Positions 13,796 through 24,793 of a stretch of 64,000 nt of DNA are shown one piece after another. The translations under genes were made by a program, and so were the position numbers. Each line of letters opens with the position of its first letter. The stretch's first letter is position 1. The notes under the pieces are model-generated. The model was given only the letters and a program-made list of their open reading frames with translations. It was not told the origin of the DNA and did no database searches. The DNA lies in assembly GCA_951230915.1 (NCBI GenBank), contig OX579633.1:7104145-7168144 (forward strand). The letters are read 5' to 3'. Source of the DNA: Antitrichia curtipendula. Taxonomy: Eukaryota; Streptophyta; Bryopsida; Hypnales; Leucodontaceae.

Positions 13796-14449
13796 TTACC
13801 CCCTAACTGTCCAAGGCACCAAAATGTGGTGTCGAAGAAATTTTGAAGTTAAATAGAACCTTACCAAACTACTATTTTTAGTAGTTTATATTTTTGAAAG
13901 ATTTTTTTTAAAGTCTAGTTTTAGCATCAAAAATCTGATTTTCAAAATGAATGATTATGATTTTTCTATTCAAGATGTTATGCAAGGGTGTCCATTGCAA
14001 TCTTGACTTTCCATAGTGTTGAGGGCTCTTGGAAATGAGCCTCAAATACACTAAATCTTGGAGAAAAAATTGCATTAAAAATTCATTTAAAATTTTTTTT
14101 TAGTAGATTTGGAAAGCCATAAATTGATTGGGGTTGTGCATGTTAGGCCCTCTATGCTCATATTTTTTTGGTGACCAACTTTTTAGATTTGACGTGTGAA
14201 AAGAGGATTGAAAGACTTCAAATCACTTTCGCAATTTTGACACCCTCTTGATCAAACGTTATAATCTTTCAATCCATAAGTGATATTGTTGTGTTTTGTT
14301 TTCCTATGTGATCTCTAACATGTCTAGTTCGAGGTTGCACGGTTACAATCTGAAAAAAGTTGATACAACTTATCAAAAAGTTGGCTTTTTGTTCAATTTA
14401 CAACAAATTCCTAGAAGTTCAAAAAAAGCCTTGCGCATTTAGGGGTTAA
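13796..14449 (+). mobile_element. TTAA-flanked element, type D
   Basis: Starts TTACCCCCTAACTGTCC and ends gcgcatttaggggttaa. The interior matches 31484-32262, with shared blocks such as ggctcttggaaatgagcctc and agccataaattgattggg. About 650 bp, non-coding. It lies about 550 bp past the 3' end of the RPW8-like gene, which is on the opposite strand. Confidence 0.7.
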
Positions 14450-14993
14450 CAACTTCGATGGTAATGTTAACAGTACCTTCATGATGTGCCGATGGATTGT
14501 TTCTCTCCAACGCATATCCAACTCCGGTAAATGTTGTGAAAAGGCTTAATGACCTCAAAGTTCTCACGCCATTCATCACGCCATTTAAGATCGATGGCAT
14601 TCAGTCAGAAGGCATGAAGCCCTGTGGCAAGCTCTAGTAACGAAACAGAGGGTATTGTACAGTACGGTACTACAACACGGCCTCAACCTTCATTCCACCG
14701 TAACTACACCCATCTATCCGCACTTGAATCCACATCTCCTGGAGGAGCTGCTACATAACATTCTTGAAAGGAGCTGCATACAACTTGGTCCCAACCGCTA
14801 TTTCAAGGAAGAATCAGGATTCCTAAAATTGCTCCAATTCTCTGACATTTTCTTTCATTGCCGCAGATACTCCCGCATCTTGAGATCAAGAATGAAAAGT
14901 GTCGGTACTCAACCGACTATTATTAGGCAATACGGCAAGTGCAGTTACTGCCAACCACCGTAGTCAAACACTGCTCTAGAATCTTATGTAAAG
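14450..14993. other. 3' flank of the RPW8-like gene
   Basis: Low-copy sequence downstream of the minus-strand gene and probably its 3' UTR in part. A 102-codon plus-strand frame at 14655-14963 has no recognisable product and is taken as chance. Confidence 0.4.
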
Positions 14994-15851
14994 CTATGAT
15001 GCATTCCATGGTGCATAGTAAGGCATTCTGCTCGAGTTATTAGTTGGCACGTAGTGTTGATGCTGAGGCACAATAGAGCTGTCCAACGTATGGAGCCGCT
15101 CCATCTGATGGGAGTGTCCCAGAGGCGAACGAGTTCGATCCTCTCGTTGCAGAGTCTCATTCCTCTGCTGGCTCATCAGTCGCAAGTGCGGTGACTCCGA
15201 AGACTCATGCACACTCGATTCCTCCCCATAGAAAGACGAAGACTCGGACGAATGGTTGCTGGAACCCTGGGAGAATATTGGGGAGCCATATCTGCCATTG
15301 TGAGAACTAGAGGAGCTCATGGAGAGTCTCGTTAGATCTTCTCGACGCAAAGATTCGTTCCTCTCCTGTGCCATCCGAAGCAGGACGGTCTCGCCTGGAG
15401 ACTCATACCCAGGGACTGGGCTGGGCTCCTCCGGAATAAACAAACTACTAAGCTGCAAGAAATATACCTTACGATTCTCAGCTGCCTTGGTGATGTTCTC
15501 GTACATGGAGTTCATGCTCTTCGACAATTTAGAGTCGAAATCGAGTAATCGATTACCCGAGTTGCACTCGTGCACTTCGATGTTCGCCAGCTGAATGGCA
15601 TCCTTCAGCCTCTCCAACCAGTCTTCCACCATTTTGAGATCCTCACAGTGATGACCATTGCACGCTCCTTGCAGAGACACTAACCTCTTCTCAAGCTTCT
15701 CCACGTCGGGTTCGATGACTTTGAGCACTTTCTCCAGTTTCCTACACTCCGACTTGCACCTTTTCGCAGACTGCAAACGGGTGATCACGTTTCTAATGAG
15801 CTCGGTGACTACGCAGGATGCTAACGTTGAAATGGCTAATGCCTCGGCCAT
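14994..15851 (-). CDS. RPW8/CC-R-like domain protein without NB-ARC
   Basis: An intact 285-residue frame with a good plant start context (cacagccATGGCC) and no intron. Residues 1-135 are predicted helical: a hydrophobic start (MAEALAISTLASCVV), then a basic, heptad-rich stretch (about 20-60) with LEKVLKVIEPDVEKLEKR. This layout resembles the RPW8 or CC-R four-helix domain that opens ADR1/NRG1-type helper NLRs and makes up the small RPW8 proteins, which act at membranes in cell-death signalling. The C-terminal half (about 140-285) is Ser-rich and disordered. It holds an internal repeat: RMAQERNESLRREDLTR (159-175) and RLMSQQRNETLQREDRTR (224-241). No P-loop or leucine-rich repeats follow before the stop or in the 3' flank. 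Function is inferred from the domain only. A different helical-bundle (HeLo/MLKL-like) family is possible. The coding status is much surer than the name. Confidence 0.6.
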   Translation of the reverse strand: MAEALAISTLASCVVTELIRNVITRLQSAKRCKSECRKLEKVLKVIEPDVEKLEKRLVSLQGACNGHHCEDLKMVEDWLERLKDAIQLANIEVHECNSGNRLLDFDSKLSKSMNSMYENITKAAENRKVYFLQLSSLFIPEEPSPVPGYESPGETVLLRMAQERNESLRREDLTRLSMSSSSSHNGRYGSPIFSQGSSNHSSESSSFYGEESSVHESSESPHLRLMSQQRNETLQREDRTRSPLGHSHQMERLHTLDSSIVPQHQHYVPTNNSSRMPYYAPWNAS

Positions 15852-17404
15852 GGCTGTGATCCGCTTGCAGGTCTATCCTTTGGCTTCTACACTTTGCTAA
15901 AGAGTTCACAGCCTATACGACGGCTCATCTGTCCTCATCTGTCCCTCTCTACCTCTTCGCGCTACAATACAACAGTCTGTGTGCAATTCAGATGAGAGTA
16001 TGAGACCAGTGCACCACTGATAGAAATTGAGCAACAAGACAAGAAGAATTTCGGAGGAAAAAGATAAAAAGAAGATCGAATCAGAGGAAGAGATGTAGTA
16101 GACTGACCGGGATAACGGTAGTATAAGGGAGTCCGACAGACTGAATGTGTTGCTGACGGAGTTTCCACAAGAAGCCCGAAATTCCAATTATATTATAAAT
16201 GGTGCACGGATGTCTTCTTCGAGGCCACACAATGAATTTTATTTCAATGGCGAAGAATTAAAGACGGGCAGGAAGTCCTTAAGAGGAATATAATAAGCAT
16301 ACCAATTGTTCGAGAATAGCCAGTCGCAGAGACCCCGCCAATTCGGTCTGCACTGTACTTTTTACTGAAACAAGCTCTAGTGCTGCACCCAAATGTACCC
16401 ATAAAAAACAGGTTACAAGCCAATGCTATCATTGTGGCGACGGAATGGGACCTACCTTCAAGGTCCCTTCGTCAACACGGCAATCGGTACTGTAATAATT
16501 AGCTACAAGAGAAAGTGATGATAAGCCTAGTCATGAATTTCAGGAGGAATTCTCAAGGTCCTTTCTGCAAATGTCAAGCCCATTCCAGATTTTAATTTTT
16601 TCTGTGTCTAAATTGCTTAAAAACAATTGAAACAGACGATTGTCTCATTGTCTTCTTACCAGCGTAATTTTGAGCTAAATTTAGTTTATTGATAAATGAG
16701 AAACAAAGGCGCTGAAAGCATCAGAGGTAAAGCAGCACCTTCATACAACTATTTTCTCTAAAATAAGATGAAACACTTGCGTTACAGGATAAAATCACGT
16801 ATCGCTTCGTTGATAATAAACAATTTCCAATAGTAAACCCTAAATACATATTATCATGAGTTTTAGTCTCAATAATCAGTGAAGTGAGGCCTGCAAAAGA
16901 ACTAGAACAAGAGGTTCAGAAGCGGAGCTACTTACAAATTACCCATGGTTGGACAGCACATTGCAAAACCTAACCGCAATCTCTTCTTACTTTCGCTGTT
17001 AATTCTCCTGTAGCAGAAATCAGCACACCCAAAACATCATTGCAATATCAAGATCCAAGTCAATATCAACAATAATGATACTCGTCACCAACCTAAACCA
17101 CGTCTCAAAACGTCAGGGCAAGAAGGTAAGTAAAATCATCTCAGAAAAACCATTCTCCTACGCTCACCGAGTTCTTGAAAGTCGTCAACCTCCACATTTG
17201 ATAGAAATGTCACATTCTTCCAAATGGCCTGAAATGGAACTCGGGCCAGTATAACTCTATGACCAACACACTGTCTTCCAACTAAATAGTGTAACGAAAT
17301 TGGTCTAGAACAAGCCATTTCAGCAACTCAAATCTTGGAAAGATACTGTAGCTGCTTAAGCTAGGGATTCGTTCTTCCAATGGACTCTAATACACAGCAG
17401 CAAA
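15852..17404. other. Spacer between RPW8-like and PPR genes
   Basis: Holds the promoter and leader of the RPW8-like gene next to 15851 and the 3' UTR of the PPR gene next to 17404. An open minus-strand frame at 15906-16187 ends 54 bp before the RPW8-like start codon and could be an upstream ORF, but it has no recognisable product. No repeats with clear ends were seen. Confidence 0.4.
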
Positions 17405-19354
17405 TTAGCCACCGCTTCGCTTCGACTTTGATGCATTCCATTCCTCTTTCAACTCCTGGGCTTTGCCAAACTTCCTAACCCTCTTATAAGCTTCAATCAT
17501 AACAGTATATGTAATAGCATCAGGCACAAAACCCTCCAGCTTCATCTCCTCAAACATCTTCTCCATATCCTCGAAATTCTGAGCCCTCTGATACGCATCA
17601 ATAGCCGCATTGTACACAGCAGTATCAGCTGCATTATAGTTGTACACCTGTCGCATGATTTTCTCCACCATATGCCAGATCCCACGTTTTCCATAAGCGC
17701 TCAGGATAGAAGAAAAGGTTATACAGTTAGGTTTCACGCCCTTGCCTTTCATATCCTTGAAAGCCATGTCCATTTGTTCGATTCTTCCAGCCTTCCCATA
17801 CAACTCTATAACGACATTGTATGTCACCGTAGTCATGGGATACCTATACCTCCGCATGTAATCCATCACACATTCCATCTTCCCATATAACCCCGCCCTT
17901 CCATAGGCTGAGATCAAGCTATTAAGCGTAATAGTGTCAGGCATGAGACTTTGTCCCAGAAGACCCTCATAAGCTTGCTCCATTTCAGGTATTCGATTAA
18001 AAAGCCCAAACACTCGTATCAACGTATTCCATGTGACTGTGTCTGGCTCCACACCATTAGACCCCATCAAAGTAAGCACACCTTCAATCTCCCGGAACAA
18101 ACCAGCCTTCCCATACCCAAAAATCAGAGTGTTATATGTCACAAGGCTTGGCTCCACGCCCTCGATCAACATCTGCTGAAAGAGATTCCCCGCCTTATCA
18201 TAAAGCCCGGCCTCACAACAACCCTTAATCATAGCCGTATAAGCATACTTATCAGGTAAGCAGCCCTCAAAAAGGGGCATCGACTCAAAAAGCTCCAACG
18301 CCTTGTGAAAAAGCTTGCTCTCGGTGTAGACAGTCAGTAAAGCTGTAAAGATTGAAGGCGTGGGGCGGAGCTTATCCTGCAGGAAGGACTCCAACAAGGT
18401 TGCGGCCGCGGCAGGTTGTTTCACCTTCGCTAACATTGACAGAAGCTTGATGTACGTGGACTCCTCGGCTGTGTACCACTCTTGCACTCTCACAAGCTCG
18501 AAAACCTGCCATAGCCAGGGAGAGAATGGATTAGAATTGTTCCTTAATATTGCAAGAAAGGTGATTCCCTTCTTGTGCATTTTCCCAACATAATCATCAA
18601 TTCCAGAAATATGCAAGAAACTTTATTGTATGACCAAATTCTACTCTTCAACCAAGCGAAAATCACTATGTGCGGTGCTGTGCAGTGAACTAGAAGCAAT
18701 TGTTTTAGACGCTTATCACTAAATGCATCATAAGTCACAAGATATACATGATTTTTGATCCATTTTCCTCAGTTGTGGAGGATTCAGACTCACTTGCCAA
18801 TAATTATAAGAAGTTCTAAACACATTTTCGACGCCATTTCAACTGGGGTTAACGGTCTCCCCTAAAAATTCGGAATAAGAAAAAAGGTTAATGACTGGTG
18901 AAACCTTGAGAGCACGCTCCCACCGATTTTGCGCCATACGTTCCTCCAGAGATTCCAGCAATGAACGAGGGTACAGCTTCGTGGACATCTTGGCCAGTGC
19001 TCGTCTCTCAATGACCTCCTCGGCATTCTCGATTCGCTGAACCACGGAATCGGCTTGTCTCGCAGCTCGTCTCTTGTTGCCCGCTTCTCTCAAAATGGAA
19101 GCCGACCTCGGGTCTTCCTCAACCGCACAGGTAATGCAATTCCCTCGCCTCCTTCTCCTCCTCCATAGCCACACCTGTTCTCGGGTTCTACGCAACGAAT
19201 TCTCATTCGAAATTACAGAAAGTCCTATGCTGGAGCTCCAAATTCCCTGGCTAGAACAGTAAAAGGTGGAACCTAGTTTCAGCGACGCCATGAGGTTTAA
19301 ACCCAAAACCACAGGGGGCGAGATCGTATTCATGGGTGAAATTGAAGCACTCAT
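17405..19354 (-). CDS. Plastid-targeted P-class PPR protein
   Basis: Two exons on the minus strand: 19354-18905 (150 codons) and 18505-17405 (366 codons plus stop). The 399-bp intron has a CTCAAG|GTTTCA donor and a tatggcag acceptor, joining ...RWERALK to VFELVRVQEW in frame; total 516 residues. The first in-frame ATG (MSASIS) is at 19354; the open frame extends to 19417 without an ATG. Residues 1-76 are Ser/Arg-rich and end in CITC-AVEED, a typical plastid transit-peptide cleavage context. From about residue 165 to 510 there are ten tandem 34-36-residue motifs (VTYNTLIFGYGKAGLF type, ending in EGVEPD-like). No E, DYW or SMR domain follows. P-class proteins bind organelle RNA for stabilisation, splicing or translation. 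The SLLESLEERMAQNRWERALK segment resembles the At3g53170-like subfamily, from memory. The exact RNA target is unknown. Confidence 0.9.
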
Positions 19355-19944
19355 ATCTACAGCTAATCCTTCAAGACCCAAATTAGAACTAAAAATCTTT
19401 TTCTTTGATATCCTCACTTAGTTTCAGAAAAGGCGCTCATGGAGACTTGCTGAACGCTGCAAAGGTGTGAGAGTGTGAACTCGCAGCGGCTTCAGACAGG
19501 CCCAAACAAAGTAAGCCTGTCTGCCCCCAAACCCTAATTTCACTGAAACTAAATCTTCACTGAAACTCCTACCGTAACACAAGGCATGTGCACCTTAAAG
19601 CTTGAAATCTTGGACTACTGTAGATAGGAGAGTGTCACTTTTAGGTGCACATAACTTATTCATGTATGAATAAAATTATCCCAAACATGAAAGTTGTAGA
19701 CTTGTAGTACACCGTAGCCTAGGGCCAAGGTAGCAAGAAAAAAATTCTAAAAATGGATGCTAAAATTGTTGGGGAATTATTTATTGAAAAAAAGAAATCT
19801 CTTTATTTTGAAGCATTTGTCAAATCACTTTGATTAGTTATTTGGTAGGAAAAGCAATTAACCACCACACACATGATGTTACAACATGTTGAACAAATGT
19901 AGATAAAATTGAACAAAGAAGCAATGTATTTATTAGGATGCCAT
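19355..19944. other. PPR gene promoter region
   Basis: Upstream flank of the minus-strand PPR gene; the first about 200 bp are low-copy. From about 19800 the sequence is AT-rich spacer leading into the next transposon. No TATA box could be assigned with confidence. Confidence 0.35.
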
Positions 19945-20652
19945 TTAACCTCTAAAGTCCCAAAGACCTCTTTTCCATCAAAACCACTCAAATCTGTCAT
20001 TTTTAGAGCAAAGAGCAAAAAAATAAAAATTAACGTTTTTTTTGCACTTCTAATCATAGGATCTTGTACTAGACTAGTATAAGAATGTGTGGAAGAAATT
20101 TCACAAACTTTGACTATGTAGATTACAAGATATTTGCGTTTAAAGTGAAGGAAATAAACTTTTTTGCACCTTGTCCAACTACATTTTTTGGCTTTGAACC
20201 TTCATAACTTATAATTTTTGTTCTACTGATTTTGAATTTATAATTTTATATGATAAAAATTTGAGTTGAAAGTCTAGGAATTTTTTTTTTGAAAACAGAG
20301 ACACTTGGTTTTTACTCATTAAAAAATTGTTAAGTAGAAGTAGGTTTAAGATTGAAGGAAATTTAAATTGTTAATAGCTCTAAGATGGAAATGAGATACA
20401 CTAATTTCAACAATGAGATTTTTCTAGCAAGAGATCTCAACATTGTAAAACTTTGTTTTTGAAAAATTGTGAAAATTGACTTTAAAAATGAATCCTACAA
20501 GTTATTTTTCAAGAAGATGCTCTAATTGCTTCCAAAACAAGATTGTCCATAACTTTTACGTAACAAATCCAAATGGAATAAATATTGATACTATAGGAGC
20601 CTCCCTAGAATCCATTTTGTCCCTTAAGAAACAATAAGATTTTAGGGATTAA
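19945..20652 (+). mobile_element. TTAA-flanked element, type B (internally deleted)
   Basis: Starts TTAACCTCTAAAGTCCC and ends ttttagggattaa. It matches 4908-5842 and the inverse of 21945-22865 over the first about 600 bp. It is about 200 bp shorter than those copies because sequence before the right end is missing. Non-coding. Confidence 0.75.
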
Positions 20653-21059
20653 CATTTAGACTTTATTATGTTCAAATATGCAAACAATTAGTAGCTTCTC
20701 TAACATGAAGGAAGTGCAATGATGACCCAAGCTACAAATGTTATTAGTAACTGGATCCGGCTTCAATAACATAAGGTCAAACTTTTATCACTATTGTATA
20801 CTCAACTGTATACCTCAATTTAATCACAATTGGGCCCTTAAGACTTTTAAGAGTTAGAGTGGGGGCTTTGTGGTAGTCTACCTAGAAAAATTCTCCTCTT
20901 TTGGATGCCACCCTCTTCTTTATGATTGACAATTTTATCATGAGCACAAACCTCAAAAAGTGTTGACAAAAAGTCAATGATCAAATTCATTGATGAACAT
21001 AACAAAAGTTATTCCAACTACATAATCTCTCAAATCCCACCATGCAAATTCTTAAATAA
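20653..21059. other. Gene-free spacer
   Basis: AT-rich sequence between two TTAA elements. Nothing else recognised. Confidence 0.4.
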
Positions 21060-21926
21060 CTAAACCCTAAAGTTCTTTGACTATGTTATCACCAAAAACA
21101 CTCAAAAACTGTCATTCTTAGTACAAGCACCAATTTTTTGAAAAATATCAATTTTAGACACATGTAACCGTAGGATCTTGTAGTGCACTAGATTGAAAAG
21201 ATGTGGAAAAAAATTTCAGAAATTTTCAACTTGTAGATCACAAGATATTAGCATTTGAAGTGACAAAACCCTTTTTGGGGCCCTACGAAAATCCAAGCAG
21301 TTGCACTTCACAAGCTCACATTTGTATAAAAAAATGTCCAAAATGCGGTGGTGCTTCTTTGGATTCATTCTTCAAGGCAAGTTGGCTACATGCTTGAAAA
21401 ACTTCAAATGAATTGTTAAAAATTTATTTACGGAATTGAAAAATGCCTATCCCAATGGTTGAAATGTTGTAATAAACATTCTACATCCTATGATTTCTTT
21501 TGTTCAATAATATTGAAAATTGAGTAAAATAAAGGACTTCAAAGTTTATTTTAGAGTAGATAATTCATAACTGCCTGCAAACTAATACACCTCACAATTT
21601 TTGACTCATCGATTAAAATGGAATGCTTCAAATCTTTCTATGTGTATATAAATCTAAAAAAATTTTCAATTTTCAATTTTTATTTTTGAAAAAAGTAATT
21701 TTTTCAGATCTACCCAAACTGCCCAAGTTGGGAAACAAACCATATATTAGGCTATAACATTTGACTCACATTTCCAAATGTCATGAAATTTAGTGCATAT
21801 GAAAGATATTCCTTGTTCCCACCTTCTATTAAAATTTCAACCTAGAATATGTAATCTTCCAGTCATACATACCTGCCCAAATTTTTTATGTTGCCAAATA
21901 GCGCAGCTTTGTCCTTTAGGGGTTAA
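21060..21926 (-). mobile_element. TTAA-flanked element, type A
   Basis: Inverted relative to 44052-45024. Starts with a mutated end (CTAAACCCTAAAG) and finishes gtcctttaggggttaa. The interior carries the type-A landmarks ttgcacttcacaagctcac and the tctacccaaactgcccaag region. About 870 bp, no transposase. Confidence 0.75.
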
Positions 21927-21944
21927 ATATTAAGTCTATACCCT

Positions 21945-22865
21945 TTAACCTCTAAAGCCCTGTTTGTCCCCTTGGGGGATAATTTGGGTCCGGGTAGGTT
22001 CCTGTGACCTCAATTTGTAGAGAATTTTTTGGGGATTTTTTGAGGTTGTGCGGTTCTGCAAGAGCTTTGTGGACATATATTTTTTGTTTCAATCGGATGC
22101 CGGATGAAAAAGTTATGGCAAAAATAGAGTTTGACATGTAGCACAAAAAATCACAGAAAGTCAAAATTAATTTCTTAAATATTTTTTCAAAATCTATGTC
22201 TTTTTGTCTACATTTTAAGCTTTGATTCATTCTATTTGGACTAATAATGAAAAAGTTATGGACAATCTTAGTTTTTAGGGCAATCTAAGCATCTTCTTGA
22301 AAAAATAACTTTTAGGATTCATTTTTTAATGCAATTTTTACAATTTTCATAATTAAATTGTTAGACAAGGTTGAATTTGCTTGCTAGAACAATCTCACCG
22401 TTGGGATTATGGTATTTCAATTTTGTCTTAGAGCTATTAACGATTTAGTTATTCCTTCAATCTTGAACCTACTTCTACTTAACAATTTTTAAATGAGTAA
22501 AAATTTAGTGTTTCTTTCTTGAATTTTTTTTCCTAGATTCTCAACTGAAGTATTCAACATATAAACTTAGAAAATCAAAATCAACAATACAAAAATTTAA
22601 GTTAAATAGGTTCAAAGCCCAAAAATCTAGTCAAGCAAGGTGCAAAAAAACTTGTTTTCTTCACTTTGAATGCAAATATCATGCAATCTATGTGTTCAAA
22701 TTTTCTGAAATTTCTTGCACACATTCTCATACTAGTCTAGTATAAGATCCTACGGTTAGATATGCAAAAAAACAACAATTTTTATAGTTTTTTGCTCTTT
22801 GCAATAGAAGTGGCAGTTTTGAGTGTGTTTTGATGGAGAAAAGGCCTCGCAGCTTTAGGGGTTAA
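21945..22865 (-). mobile_element. TTAA-flanked element, type B
   Basis: Starts TTAACCTCTAAAGCCC and ends gcagctttaggggttaa. It runs opposite to 4908-5842 and 19945-20652 and matches them over nearly all of its 921 bp. It lies only 18 bp from the type-A copy to its left. The 92-codon minus-strand frame inside is not conserved as protein. Confidence 0.8.
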
Positions 22866-23880
22866 TTTGGTTGCTTGGAAGAAAATCATATAAGTTGTAA
22901 AATAGTTTGAATGTAAAATAAGTATGCTAGAAGCAATGATAATTTGGCAAGATTGTGCACATCATAGGCCATAATGCTATTGAAGAGAGGATCAAATTAA
23001 CTCTTAAACACCCAGTGAAGTCAAAATTGGCCTATGTTTTTTAGTACAAGAAAATTTACATAAAGTATAACTAGGCGCAAGGATTGAGACAAATGATTAT
23101 TATGAATTGGGCTTCAATGATTGATTTAGATGGTAATGGCTAGAACTAGCATAGGTTCATCTGAGATGTTGTAATATAATTACAATGGTAATGACAGTCT
23201 GCACATGTAACTTTCATTGGGATGAGAAAACAAACTAATCACTGACCACAATAGTCTCTCTGTAGTGCAGTAGCTACCAATGTAACTAAATTATCCTTGC
23301 ATAGCCACATAGCATTTAAATTAACCTTTAATTGTATATATTTTTTTTTAATATTATAATTATAGGTCAATTCTTAGGTGTTAAAGGGTTAAACAAGTGA
23401 TAGAACCTAATAAATAGTAATCGTCTGAAATTACTAAGACGTACCTCAAGACAAAGGGACATCCAAAGTACTATCTTTTTTAAATTAATGCATAGTTACT
23501 ATTATCAAATTATTTTATTTTTCATATTTTCTTGTTGGCAAATGAAAGGTAGTTCCAACACACCAAAAAAATGCAACATTTGGTTATCGTATGCGAAAGT
23601 GATGATGGGTCATTTTTTTTGGGCAGATGTTCTAAAATCGTTTCAACATGGGTACATATTGATTTGGGAGATGTACACGAAGTGACGATGTCAATTTTAG
23701 ATAGGGTGCAATTTTGGGTGTGCCCACCTTACAATACACTAATAGTGAAGGGGCAAAATTGGTGTCATTATAAAAAAAGTAAAGTTGTGGATGTTCCCAC
23801 TATTCAAAAAACTTTCAACATGTATCAATTTAAAATAGTGCAACTGTACTAAATTAGTGTCATACACACTACAGTAATGG
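22866..23880. other. Gene-free spacer
   Basis: AT-rich, no element ends recognised. Short frames around 23490-23850 have no recognisable product. Confidence 0.4.
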
Positions 23881-24087
23881 GATAAGCCAGTATCGTACAG
23901 TACTCTTCCTTGAGCAGAAACAGAAATATCATAGAGCATTCATCCGATCCCAAGCTCAGGAAAGGCAAGGCAATGCACAGACACACACCGAAAAGCAGCA
24001 AAACACTACAGAACCTCCAAAATCGACAAATCTTGTCTGTTTTCTCCGTAACTGCGTGTTTTCGCACAGACTTTGCTGCTAAATGTT

Positions 24088-24411
24088 ATGGCGAAGTGGG
24101 TGTCAACCTTCTTGGCTACATCTTCCTCCCTAAACACACTTACTTGCTTTCAAGGCCTTTCTGTAAGAACCAATCTACGCTTCTCCCTCCTTGTGGATCT
24201 AAGATACCAACTTCCTTTTTTGCAGCATTGGATTCTCCCAAATTTGCTGCTTTTTTCCCGATGCATTGGCTGCTCCACCAACACTTCTTTGTGTTTGTGT
24301 ATTGGTATTGCGATACATCAGGATGATGTGTTGACAGTCAGAGATTCTTCTCAAGAGAGAGTTGTGGCTTTTACTCATTTTGTTGAATTTGTTCTTTCAA
24401 AAGGTTTCTAA
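24088..24411 (+). CDS. Hypothetical 107-residue ORF upstream of RIN13-like gene
   Basis: Open from MAKWVSTFLATSSSLNT to a stop at 24411, with good composition for this genome. The N-terminus is Ser/Thr/Leu/Arg-rich with few acids, like an organelle presequence. About 60 bp further on, 24450-24630 holds another frame (including RFAVELEDFEKRFRSMWS) that could be a second exon after the acceptor gaaatttttag. I could not join the two with a clean donor in phase. I do not recognise either. They could be a small gene, upstream ORFs, or simply the leader of the RIN13-like gene. The coding call is weak. Confidence 0.25.
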   Translation: MAKWVSTFLATSSSLNTLTCFQGLSVRTNLRFSLLVDLRYQLPFLQHWILPNLLLFSRCIGCSTNTSLCLCIGIAIHQDDVLTVRDSSQERVVAFTHFVEFVLSKGF

Positions 24412-24793
24412 TGTTCTACTTGTTGAGAATTAAGGCTCACATTCTTGGCTTGACGGCCTGAAATTTTTAGGTTTTGCGTTGTGAAATGTGGCAAGAAAGG
24501 AATCGTTATTGGCAATGGGAATTGGGTTGCCTTTGTAATTAGTGCGAGACTTCATAGATTGGGGTTTGGTCGCAGGTTTGCAGTGGAGCTGGAGGACTTT
24601 GAGAAGCGGTTTAGGTCCATGTGGTCAGTTGGATTGTTGTAGGGCAGATTCTATATGCATTTTGTCGGCGGTTAGAGTCCCTGTGATTTGGGGAAGAATG
24701 AATGAAGACAAGTGTGTTGTTACAATTGCGTACAGGGTTTTTTTAGGTTGAAATTTTAGGTCTTGCGTTTTGCGCGCTCTGCTGCTTGCAAAT

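Noticed and set aside
17672..18593. Plus-strand ORFs of 72-102 codons opposite the PPR gene
   Set aside because: Antisense shadows of the PPR repeats.
19355..19417. PPR protein start 21 codons further upstream
   Set aside because: The frame is open but begins with GTG; the first ATG in frame is at 19354.
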